From the NCBI GenBank assembly GCA_016218215.1, contig JACREM010000092.1, positions 1 to 36,310 on the forward strand: a stretch of DNA of 36,310 nucleotides. The letters run 5' to 3'. This document shows, in pieces, positions 8,937 to 15,544 of this stretch. Positions within the stretch are counted from its first letter, which is position 1; every line of letters begins with the position of its first letter. The stretch is from Candidatus Gottesmanbacteria bacterium (GTDB lineage Bacteria; Patescibacteriota; Microgenomatia; UBA10105; UBA927). The translations under genes and the position numbers were made by a program. Below the pieces are notes generated by a model. It was not told where the DNA came from. It searched no databases and saw nothing but the letters and a program-made list of their open reading frames with translations.

Positions 8937-9242
8937 TTAATTGCTTAGTAATTTTAGTCCTGTCAGTTTTTCTATTATCTGTATGATCCATACTGCAGCC
9001 ACAATAATAATAAGTCCGGTAACTGCTCCTGTGATAGTTTGCTGGCTTTGTTCAAGCTTTTTTGTGTCACCCTCGCCAGCGCTTACTATAACGCCAAATC
9101 CGCCGAAAATCAATAAAGCGAGCGCAATGATGCCCGCAATGACGAGTGAATTTTTGAGTAGTACGTTGACCATGCTGCCGATGGTTGGGAATGATTTTGC
9201 CGGTGTAAAGATTTGTTCGATATCAACAGCATAAACAGTCAT
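8937..9242 (-). CDS. T4SS-type pilin-like membrane protein 6 (operon head)
   Basis: I chose the ATG at 9242 (protein begins MTVYAVDI), giving 101 residues. The longer open frame runs through the divergent sigma-factor promoter and is not credible. Helix 1 covers about 31-52, the loop has SAGEGD (54-59) in place of SGGD, and helix 2 covers about 70-90. It is the first gene of the minus-strand pilin run, divergent from the ECF sigma gene across 66 nt that must hold both promoters. The TTATAT sequence just upstream on the minus strand could be its -10. Confidence 0.75.
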   Translation of the reverse strand: MTVYAVDIEQIFTPAKSFPTIGSMVNVLLKNSLVIAGIIALALLIFGGFGVIVSAGEGDTKKLEQSQQTITGAVTGLIIIVAAVWIIQIIEKLTGLKLLSN

Positions 9243-9263
9243 GATATAAGTGTAGCTGACGAT

Positions 9264-9292
9264 TTGTGAAAGAGCAATCCCCGTGGTATAGT
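9264..9292 (+). promoter_or_regulatory. Promoter of the ECF sigma factor and mevalonate gene run
   Basis: TTGTGA (9264-9269), a 17-nt spacer and TATAGT (9287-9292) make a good sigma-70 type promoter, with TG one base ahead of the -10 box (extended -10). The sigma-factor ATG follows 16 nt later. This is the only clear promoter I see before the mevalonate genes, all of which lie downstream on the same strand. Confidence 0.55.
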
Positions 9293-9308
9293 AGACGTCA
9301 TTCTCACC

Positions 9309-9848
9309 ATGGATGACTCTGTTATAATCCAAAAGATTCTCGACCGTGACAAGGTTGCTCTTGCAGCGTTTTATCAGCAGTATGCTCCAAAGCTGTCCCG
9401 ATTTATCCGTGGAAAAATAGCAAATGAACGGGACGGCGAGGAAGTATTACAGGATACGCTTTTTGCCTTTCTTGAGGCTATCCGAGATTTTCACGGGAAA
9501 GCCAAAATTCAGACATTTTTATTTTCTATTTGCGGGCACAAAGTGATAGATTACTACCGGAGAAAAAAAATTCGCTCTATCGCATTTTCACATATGCCCG
9601 GGATCGAAAGCATCATAGGCCCGCTTCTGGCTCCTGAAGACGCCATGGAAAAGAAAGATATGAAGCTAAAGATTCGCAAAGCGTTCTTCCGAATTCTGCC
9701 GCTTTATAAAAAAGTATTATCGTTAAAATATATCGAAGAGTTGTCCGTTTCTGATATTGCAAATCAGCTTGAAATTACGATAAAAAGCGCTGAGTCAAAG
9801 CTTTTTCGGGCACGAAAAGCCTTTGTAGAGGCTTTTATTTCGTTATAA
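9309..9848 (+). CDS. ECF-type RNA polymerase sigma factor
   Basis: This 179-residue protein has the two-domain build of extracytoplasmic-function sigma factors. The region-2 like domain (about 10-75) contains the GEEVLQDTLFAFLEAI helix and the TFLFSICGHKVIDYYRR stretch. A linker follows, then a region-4 helix-turn-helix (about 125-175) with LSVSDIANQLEITIKSAES. No classical anti-sigma gene is adjacent, but the next two genes encode small membrane proteins that could sense the envelope. All three lie directly upstream of the mevalonate genes, suggesting control of isoprenoid or lipid-carrier supply, which is inference. Confidence 0.85.
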   Translation: MDDSVIIQKILDRDKVALAAFYQQYAPKLSRFIRGKIANERDGEEVLQDTLFAFLEAIRDFHGKAKIQTFLFSICGHKVIDYYRRKKIRSIAFSHMPGIESIIGPLLAPEDAMEKKDMKLKIRKAFFRILPLYKKVLSLKYIEELSVSDIANQLEITIKSAESKLFRARKAFVEAFISL

Positions 9849-9850
9849 CT

Positions 9851-10081
9851 ATGAAGGATAGAATCTATAAAAATTTTGTAAAGCGATGGGAAGAGGTGAC
9901 CGATCTCCCGCCTCAGACGCTTGGACCTTTTACGTCTTCGTATAAAGATCTAGTTCATGGGGTAAAGTCTATGCCCGTACCTGTTTATGCGGTTTTTGGA
10001 CTAGTCATAGCCTTCGGTATGTTGTATTTTTTTGGTGCGAGAATTTCGTTTTTCGTGTCTCTGTTGCAAAAAGGTTTTTAA
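9851..10081 (+). CDS. Small one-helix membrane protein after the sigma gene
   Basis: This 76-residue protein has a basic, polar first half and a single hydrophobic segment at about residues 44-72. It begins 2 nt after the sigma-factor stop, so the two are almost certainly cotranscribed and may be translationally coupled. That position is where anti-sigma factors usually sit, and the cytoplasmic-plus-one-helix plan would suit one, but there is no recognisable zinc-containing anti-sigma motif. Treat it as a candidate membrane-bound regulator of the sigma factor. Confidence 0.65.
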   Translation: MKDRIYKNFVKRWEEVTDLPPQTLGPFTSSYKDLVHGVKSMPVPVYAVFGLVIAFGMLYFFGARISFFVSLLQKGF

Positions 10082-10119
10082 CCCCGCAGGTTTTAGCCTG
10101 TTTTTCCGACTGAATAGAT

Positions 10120-10725
10120 ATGATAGATGTGTGTTTTTTGTGGGCTTCTTCGGTTTTTGGGAGTATCGTGCATCCGTATGAGGCAATGCGTTCGGTGGTA
10201 AAACGGTCAAAGCTTCTTGAGCTCGTCCCTCTTTTTTGTTTGGTACTTTTATATGTGGCTCTCGCAAGCATAGTCAAAATTCAGGAATTTCGTCCATTTT
10301 TTCTTACCGGTCAATTTTTGACGTTAGTTTTTTGGATCGGGGTAAGCTACGGATTATCAGTACTCCTTCTTTGGTTTGTAGGCAAGAATCTTGGTGGGAA
10401 AGGAACAGTACGATCGCTTCTGGTGTCTTGGGGGTATACGCTTGTACCAACGCTGGTGTGGTTTTTGGTCACGTCCATCCTGTATGTTGTCCTTCCGCCT
10501 CCACGGACGAACGGAGTATTGGGTATAGGATTTAGCTTCGTATATCTCTGTTTTTCGGCTGCAGTTTTTTTGTGGAAGGGGACGCTTGTATATCTTAGTC
10601 TTCGGTTTGGCATGAGATTGACGCTTCCTAAAATTTTACTTGTTCTTGCCGTGTTTTTACCACTAGCGCTTGTTTATAGCGTATTCATGTATCGGTTCGG
10701 GATATTTCGGGTGCCATTTTTATGA
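10120..10725 (+). CDS. Yip1-like polytopic membrane protein
   Basis: This 201-residue protein has about five hydrophobic segments and begins with a short amphipathic region containing HPYEAM, like the start of Yip1/DUF1282-type proteins where a Pro-containing segment precedes the membrane bundle. The family's precise function in bacteria is not settled. Its stop overlaps the HMG-CoA reductase start as ATGA, so it is translationally coupled to the mevalonate genes. A weak CAGG/CCTG inverted repeat followed by T's lies in the 38-nt gap before it and might attenuate transcription. Confidence 0.65.
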   Translation: MIDVCFLWASSVFGSIVHPYEAMRSVVKRSKLLELVPLFCLVLLYVALASIVKIQEFRPFFLTGQFLTLVFWIGVSYGLSVLLLWFVGKNLGGKGTVRSLLVSWGYTLVPTLVWFLVTSILYVVLPPPRTNGVLGIGFSFVYLCFSAAVFLWKGTLVYLSLRFGMRLTLPKILLVLAVFLPLALVYSVFMYRFGIFRVPFL

Positions 10726-11927
10726 ATGTAAGACAATATAAGACAGTAAAAGAGCGTCGGGAGGCGGTGGAAAAAACGCTTGGTATTTCTTTGTCATCAA
10801 TAGGAACTCCGTACACAAGCGAAGAAGTTGCGTCGAAGCGAAATTGTGAAAATATGATCGGAGTGACGACGGTCCCAATTGGCGTGGCAGGGCCACTCAA
10901 GATCAAAGATCAAAGATCAAAGATCAAAGAGTACTTTGTTCCGCTTTCAACAACAGAAGGGGCGCTCGCTGCGTCCATTAGCCGCGGATGTAAAGCAATA
11001 ACAGAGTCTGGGGGAGCGATAGTCGGAAGCCATCGGATTGGAGCGACGCGTGGCCCAGTTTTTAGAGTGAAAAACCTTACTGAAAGTGAGCATTTTTATC
11101 GATATCTCAAAGATCACCTGAGTGATTTTCAGAAAGTCGCTTCGAAAACATCTCACCATATTAAACTTGAAAAATTATTAACCAGGGGGGTTGGAAAATA
11201 TCGCTATGTCCGCTTTGTGTTTGATACAAAAGATGCCATGGGTATGAACATGGTAACAATCGCAACCCAGGCTCTTACTGAATACATTGAGAAAGAGACT
11301 AGAGTAGTTTGCCTTGCGCTTGCGGGAAACTTTGATATAGATAAAAAACCTGCGTGGCTTAACTTTATCGAGAATCGGGGTACCAAGGTCTGGGCAGAAG
11401 TTACCGTTTCTTCTTCAGTTCTTGAAGGCGTGCTGAAAACTACGGCACAAAAAGTATATGATGTGTGGCTTGCTAAGTGTATGGTCGGAAGCGCGATAAG
11501 CGGGTCTATGGGATTTAATGCACAATATGCCAATGTTGCGGCTGCTATATTTCTTGCTACCGGTCAGGATTTGGGCCACGTGGGCGAAGCGAGCATGGGA
11601 ATTACTACATGTGAGATAGAAAAAGATCAAAAATCAAATATCAAAGATCAAAAAAATGGAGATGGATTATATATAAGCGTATGTCTCCCTGACCTCATGG
11701 TTGGTACTGTCGGCGGCGGGACAGGACTTGCGACACAAAAAGAAGCACTTTCCATTATGGGTCTTGCGGGTGGTTCGCCAGCTGGTGAAGACGGGAAGAA
11801 TGGAGTACGGCTTGCTGAAATTATTGGCGGAGTTGTCCTTGCAGGGGAAATTTCTCTTCTTGCCTCATTAAGTATTGGGTCTTTGGCGGGGGCTCATCGG
11901 TCACTAGCACGGGGAGAAAAGATATGA
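10722..11927 (+). CDS. mvaA: HMG-CoA reductase (class I-like)
   Basis: This enzyme reduces HMG-CoA to mevalonate, the committed step. The 401-residue protein carries ENMIGVTTVPIGVAGPL (43-59), the catalytic Glu in TTEGALAAS (Glu79), the DAMGMNM cofactor region (171-177), the catalytic Lys in DKKP (about 208-209), Asp283 in TGQDLG, GTVGGGTGLATQ (328-339) and a C-terminal His (His392). The arrangement resembles archaeal and eukaryotic class I enzymes without the membrane domain. Two stretches, residues 60-70 and 299-313, are encoded by 7-nt repeat arrays. The first replaces a normal surface loop of similar length; the second looks like an insertion of about a dozen residues. Both neighbours overlap it as ATGA. 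Confidence 0.95.
   Translation: MNVRQYKTVKERREAVEKTLGISLSSIGTPYTSEEVASKRNCENMIGVTTVPIGVAGPLKIKDQRSKIKEYFVPLSTTEGALAASISRGCKAITESGGAIVGSHRIGATRGPVFRVKNLTESEHFYRYLKDHLSDFQKVASKTSHHIKLEKLLTRGVGKYRYVRFVFDTKDAMGMNMVTIATQALTEYIEKETRVVCLALAGNFDIDKKPAWLNFIENRGTKVWAEVTVSSSVLEGVLKTTAQKVYDVWLAKCMVGSAISGSMGFNAQYANVAAAIFLATGQDLGHVGEASMGITTCEIEKDQKSNIKDQKNGDGLYISVCLPDLMVGTVGGGTGLATQKEALSIMGLAGGSPAGEDGKNGVRLAEIIGGVVLAGEISLLASLSIGSLAGAHRSLARGEKI
10901..10928 (+). repeat. Four perfect 7-nt repeats inside HMG-CoA reductase
   Basis: GATCAAA occurs four times in a row without a mismatch. It encodes most of the Lys/Asp-rich loop near residues 60-70, between GVAGPLK and the YFVPLSTTEG motif, a surface-exposed place in known structures. 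Confidence 0.9.
11625..11652 (+). repeat. Four 7-nt repeats inside HMG-CoA reductase (second array)
   Basis: The units read GATCAAA, AATCAAA, TATCAAA, GATCAAA. They encode the EKDQKSNIKDQK segment between the MGITTCEI and GDGLYISV stretches, where related enzymes have a much shorter turn. Confidence 0.9.
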
Positions 11928-12982
11928 TCGGCATACGTGCATACGGCGCATATGTACCACAGTACCGCGTCAGTATTTCTGACATTGCCGAGGCTTGGAA
12001 GAAAAATGGAGATGAGATTCAAATGTCTCTTGGAATTTTACAAAAATCAGTCCCGGGGATAGATGAAGATGCTGTAACACTTGCGATTGAAGCCGCCGGA
12101 AGCGCATTGTCTATTTCAAATATTGATCCACAAGCCATTGAAGCATTATTTGTGGGTTCCGAGAGTCATCCGTATGCGGTGAATCCTACTTCTACGATAG
12201 TTGGCGAATTTTTGGGTATAGGGCATAATTACCTTGCATCGGATCTGGAGTTTGCGTGTAAAGCCGGGACCGCCGGAGTACAGGCAATATTAGGACTTGT
12301 GGCATCGGGTCAGATTATATCTGGCTTAGCCATAGGGACGGATACAGCTCAGAGTAAACCTCATGATGCACTCGAATATACCTCAGCCTCAGCTGCAGCG
12401 GCATTTCTCTTAGGTAAAGACGATCCGAAAAGTACGCCGCTTCTTGCAAGTGTCACATCATATACTTCTTATTCTTCTGACACTCCGGATTTTTGGCGAC
12501 GGGACGGGATGAGGTTTCCGTCGCATGCCGGGAGGTTTACCGGTGAGCCAGCGTATTTTGCCCATGTTATGGGAGCTGCTCTTCATCTTTTTGAAAAAGC
12601 TCAGTGCAAATCTTCTGATTTTGATTATTGTGTATTTCACATGCCAAATGCGAAGTTTCCCCGAGACGTTGCCCGGAGACTTGGATTTACCAAAGAGCAG
12701 CTTGCGCCGTCACTGGTCATAGACGATATTGGCAACCCCTACTCAGCGTCTTCTCTTTTGGGTCTCGTGGCAGTGCTCGACGAGGCTAAGCCGAATGAAA
12801 AAATATTCATGGTATCGTATGGGTCAGGAGCCGGGAGCGATGCGTTTATTTTTGAAACGACCGAAGAAATTTTAAAATTTCAGGAGAAACGAAAACATCA
12901 TTCTGTTTTATATAAAGTTATGTTACAGAATACGGCGAATATATCGTATACAGAATATCTGAAGCATACACATAAGATATGA
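11924..12982 (+). CDS. mvaS: HMG-CoA synthase (archaeal type)
   Basis: This enzyme condenses acetyl-CoA with acetoacetyl-CoA to HMG-CoA. At 352 residues it has the length and motifs of the archaeal form: Glu80 in VGSESHPYA, the acyl-accepting Cys112 in FACKAGTAG, and His239 in VFHMPNAKFP. A C-terminal tail of about 30 residues is rich in Lys and His and not conserved-looking. It sits between the reductase and the thiolase with 4-nt overlaps on both sides. In archaea this enzyme, thiolase and a DUF35 protein form one complex that channels acetoacetyl-CoA; all three are adjacent here in the order synthase, thiolase, DUF35. Confidence 0.95.
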   Translation: MIGIRAYGAYVPQYRVSISDIAEAWKKNGDEIQMSLGILQKSVPGIDEDAVTLAIEAAGSALSISNIDPQAIEALFVGSESHPYAVNPTSTIVGEFLGIGHNYLASDLEFACKAGTAGVQAILGLVASGQIISGLAIGTDTAQSKPHDALEYTSASAAAAFLLGKDDPKSTPLLASVTSYTSYSSDTPDFWRRDGMRFPSHAGRFTGEPAYFAHVMGAALHLFEKAQCKSSDFDYCVFHMPNAKFPRDVARRLGFTKEQLAPSLVIDDIGNPYSASSLLGLVAVLDEAKPNEKIFMVSYGSGAGSDAFIFETTEEILKFQEKRKHHSVLYKVMLQNTANISYTEYLKHTHKI

Positions 12983-14133
12983 AAACAAACGTAATAGGCG
13001 TAGCAACGACAAAATTTGGAGAACTCTGGGATGTGTCTCCGCGGACTCTTGCCAAAGAGGCTGTGGCATTGGCTCTGATAGATTCGGATATAGAAATGAA
13101 ACATATCCAAGCAGTGTTTGTCGGGAATATGTTGTCGGGGATGCTTGGGGGCCAAGAGCATCTCGGGGCGTTTTTTGCAGATGAGTTTGGGTTGAGCGTT
13201 CCGGCGCTAAAAATTGAAGGAGCATGTGCATCCGGGGGGCTTGCTATGCATACCGGGGTACTTGCGATCGAAAGTGAGCAATATGACACCGTTCTGGTTC
13301 TCGGAGTTGAAAAGATGACTGATCATTCGCCGGAAGATGTAGCGCGGGCGCTTATGGGAGCAGGAAGTGAGGAAGAGCGATTTTCCGGTGCTACGTTTCC
13401 CGGGCTGTACGCAATCCTCGCTCAGGCGCATTCGGAAAAATACGGGACAACCGAAGAACAGATGGCGATGGTCGCCGTAAAAAATCACTACCACGCATCG
13501 CTCAATCCCAATGCACAGTTTCGATCATTATTAAAGCTAGAACAGGTCATGAAGAGTTCAAAAATAGCCGATCCTCTGAAGCTTTTAGACTGCTCTCCGA
13601 TTACCGATGGCGCGAGCGCGGTGATACTTACAACAGAAGTCAAAAGTCAGATGTCAAAAGTCAAAAGTATTGAAGTTTTTGCTTCCGCGGTGGCAACGGA
13701 TTCGCTCGGTCTTTCCAAAAGGAAGAGTCTGACTGAGCTCGCGGCAACGATAGAGGCGGGAAATAGTGCCTATCGAAAAGCGGGTGTTGGGCCAAAGGAT
13801 ATTGGGGTTTGCGAGGTGCATGATTGTTTTACTATTGCAGAAATTTTAGCAATGGAAGATCTGGGATTTTATGAAAAAGGCCAAGCTGCTGGCGCGGTGG
13901 TACGAGGAGAAACGACACTTGGATCTCAAAAAAAGGTCGTCATAAATCCATCAGGAGGACTCAAAGGGTGCGGACATCCGGTAGGCGCGACGGGGGTAAA
14001 ACAGATTGTTGAAATCGTTGAGCAGCTGCGCGGTACTGCCGGCAAAAGACAGGTCGTAGATGCAAAAATCGGACTTGCTCATAATGTAGGAGGAAGTGGA
14101 GCTACAGCGGTAGTCCACATATTGGGACGTTAA
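12979..14133 (+). CDS. Acetyl-CoA C-acetyltransferase (archaeal-type thiolase)
   Basis: This makes acetoacetyl-CoA from two acetyl-CoA. The 384-residue thiolase fold has the nucleophile Cys83 in EGACASGG, His281 in EVHDCFTIAE, and the C-terminal NPSGGLKGCGHPVGATG motif (323-339) with His333. It belongs to the SCP2/archaeal thiolase branch paired with HMG-CoA synthase and DUF35. Residues 219-230 (EVKSQMSKVKS region) are encoded by a 7-nt repeat array, in a loop where relatives vary. It is ATGA-coupled to the synthase. The following DUF35 gene is separated by 114 nt of octamer repeats. Confidence 0.93.
   Translation: MKTNVIGVATTKFGELWDVSPRTLAKEAVALALIDSDIEMKHIQAVFVGNMLSGMLGGQEHLGAFFADEFGLSVPALKIEGACASGGLAMHTGVLAIESEQYDTVLVLGVEKMTDHSPEDVARALMGAGSEEERFSGATFPGLYAILAQAHSEKYGTTEEQMAMVAVKNHYHASLNPNAQFRSLLKLEQVMKSSKIADPLKLLDCSPITDGASAVILTTEVKSQMSKVKSIEVFASAVATDSLGLSKRKSLTELAATIEAGNSAYRKAGVGPKDIGVCEVHDCFTIAEILAMEDLGFYEKGQAAGAVVRGETTLGSQKKVVINPSGGLKGCGHPVGATGVKQIVEIVEQLRGTAGKRQVVDAKIGLAHNVGGSGATAVVHILGR
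13639..13666 (+). repeat. Four 7-nt repeats inside the thiolase gene
   Basis: The units read GTCAAAA, GTCAGAT, GTCAAAA, GTCAAAA. They encode a Lys/Ser-rich loop near residues 221-229, between the DGASAVILTTE and IEVFASAVATD segments. Confidence 0.9.
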
Positions 14134-14143
14134 TTCGAAGAAG

Positions 14144-14244
14144 CGTTACTTCGTTAGTTCGATATCTATTCGAATCAGCAATTTAACGAATTAACCAATT
14201 AACTAAACAACGAAGTAACGAAATAACAATTAAACGAAATAACT
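14144..14244. repeat. Octamer array with inverted counterpart between thiolase and DUF35 genes
   Basis: From 14181 to 14244 there are eight consecutive 8-nt units of the type AANTAACG, for example AATTAACC, AAGTAACG and AAATAACT. Just upstream, 14144-14155 (CGTTACTTCGTT) is the exact reverse complement of 14209-14220, so the block can fold into a hairpin with a 12-bp perfect stem. It fills nearly all of the 114-nt intergenic gap. It has no coding potential and no terminator-like T run. Confidence 0.85.
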
Positions 14245-14247
14245 TAT

Positions 14248-14544
14248 ATGATTAGTCCCGTAAAAATTTGGAGAAATCAGAAAAAAATTAGTTCACTACG
14301 TGGGAGTGAAGGTGTCATCGTGTCCTGGACCATGATCCGCGTCCCCCCGTCCGGATTTTCCAGTCAGGCGCCGTACCCCGTGGCGCTCGTACAACTTCAA
14401 AAATCGCGTATAGTTTGTCAGCTTGTTGATTGGGATACAAAGGATTTACACTCCGGGCAAAAAGTCACCCTTGTTATTCGCCGGGTGATAGAGTCTCCGG
14501 ATGATGGCGTTATTCCATACGGTGTAAAGGCAAAACCTGTTTAA
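14248..14544 (+). CDS. DUF35-type OB-fold protein lacking the zinc ribbon
   Basis: In archaea, DUF35 proteins bridge thiolase and HMG-CoA synthase and bind CoA. This 98-residue version starts with the usual KIWRNQKKI helix and then goes straight into the OB-fold (GSEGVIVSWTMIRVPPSGF, then YPVALVQL and DGVIPYG). The rubredoxin-like zinc ribbon with two CxxC pairs, normally placed between them, is missing; the only Cys is in the OB-fold. Its position next to thiolase and synthase supports the scaffold role. It ends 1 nt before the mevalonate kinase start. Confidence 0.8.
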   Translation: MISPVKIWRNQKKISSLRGSEGVIVSWTMIRVPPSGFSSQAPYPVALVQLQKSRIVCQLVDWDTKDLHSGQKVTLVIRRVIESPDDGVIPYGVKAKPV

Positions 14545-14545
14545 T

Positions 14546-15481
14546 ATGGTAAAGGTTTCTGTTCCAGGAAAAGTAAATATTATGGGTGAACACGCGGTGG
14601 TGTATGGGAAACCTGCGCTTCTTGCGGCAATCGACAAAAGATTGACTGTGACGGTATTAGATCGAAAAGACACAAGCGGCTCACCAAAAAATCCGGAGTA
14701 TGCTGAGCATATCCTCTCTCTTGTCCAAAAAGATCTAGGGTTTTCAACGGTTCCGCCTATGGAAATTTCAATTCAGTCAGATATCCCGTCCGGATATCAT
14801 CTTGGATCATCGGCGGCTGTGGCGGTGGGCGTGGCATCTGCGGCACTTTATTTTCTCAAGCATATTTGGAATCCGGTGCGTGCAAATCAGATAGCCTACG
14901 AGTCGGAAAAAATGAAACATGGAAATCCTTCCGGAGGAGATAATACTATCTGTACATTTGGTGGACTCGTCTGGTATAGAAAAGAGTTTGAATTTTTGCG
15001 TAGCATTTTTCAGCTCCCATTTCATATAGATCCATCTTTGAACAATTTTTTCCTTATCAAAACCGGAAAACCAAAAGAATCGACGAAAGAGATGATAGAG
15101 ATAGTGAGATCAAAGATGAAAGATGAAAGATCAAAGATTGAATCTGCCTTTGTCTTGAATGAAGAGCAGACGAAAAGAATTACAGTTGCGATAAAAGAAA
15201 GTGATGAAGAAACTCTGGTTGACGCAATTAAAATAGGAGAATGTACCCTTGAGACTATGGGAGTGGTAAGTGATAGTGCACAAAAAATCATACGGGAGAT
15301 TGAGCTAGCAGGGGGGGCCGCAAAGATACTTGGAGGAGGTGGGAAAAAGGGGCCGGTCGGATACCTCCTCGCATATCATAGGGACGAGAAAGCAATTCAA
15401 GCTATTGGCGCATCGTATGGGTATAAAGTTGAGCAGGTGAAATTAGGCGAAGAAGGAGTGCAGTTGGAATCTAGGGATTAG
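14546..15481 (+). CDS. mvk: Mevalonate kinase
   Basis: This 311-residue GHMP kinase phosphorylates mevalonate at C5. It shows an N-terminal PGKVNIMGEHAVVYG motif (7-21), the ATP loop PSGYHLGSSAAVAVG (81-95), the HGNPSGGDNT motif (125-134) with catalytic Asp132, typical of mevalonate kinases, and a C-terminal glycine motif ILGGGGKKGPVG. Residues about 188-197 are encoded by a 7-nt repeat array in a linker region. The last codons and stop run into a second array that forms an inverted pair with one downstream. It starts 1 nt after the DUF35 stop. Confidence 0.92.
   Translation: MVKVSVPGKVNIMGEHAVVYGKPALLAAIDKRLTVTVLDRKDTSGSPKNPEYAEHILSLVQKDLGFSTVPPMEISIQSDIPSGYHLGSSAAVAVGVASAALYFLKHIWNPVRANQIAYESEKMKHGNPSGGDNTICTFGGLVWYRKEFEFLRSIFQLPFHIDPSLNNFFLIKTGKPKESTKEMIEIVRSKMKDERSKIESAFVLNEEQTKRITVAIKESDEETLVDAIKIGECTLETMGVVSDSAQKIIREIELAGGAAKILGGGGKKGPVGYLLAYHRDEKAIQAIGASYGYKVEQVKLGEEGVQLESRD
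15108..15135 (+). repeat. Four 7-nt repeats inside mevalonate kinase
   Basis: The units read GATCAAA, GATGAAA, GATGAAA, GATCAAA. They encode the charged RSKMKDERSKIE linker, a variable region of the family. Confidence 0.9.
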
Positions 15482-15538
15482 TATTTAGTATTAAGTATTA
15501 GGGGATTTTGCTTAATACTTAATACTGAACCCTTAATA
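15474..15538. repeat. Inverted pair of four-unit 7-nt arrays between the two kinases
   Basis: The left array (15474-15501) reads GGGATTA, GTATTTA, GTATTAA, GTATTAG. The right array (15511-15538) reads CTTAATA, CTTAATA, CTGAACC, CTTAATA. They are largely complementary to each other and could form a hairpin across the 63-nt gap. The left array supplies the last codon and stop of mevalonate kinase. The right is followed by a T run directly before the next ATG, so a weak terminator or translational effect is possible. Confidence 0.85.
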
Positions 15539-15544
15539 CTTTTT

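Noticed and set aside
9243-9332. Longer start for pilin 6 reaching into the sigma-factor gene
   Set aside because: It crosses the divergent sigma promoter and adds residues unlike the family.
10901-15135. Repeat arrays as a CRISPR array
   Set aside because: Units are 7 nt, directly adjacent, without spacers, and mostly inside coding genes; no Cas genes are present.
15474-15541. Rho-independent terminator between the two kinases
   Set aside because: The inverted arrays are A/T-rich and imperfect, and the T run is short. Possible, but not strong enough to call.
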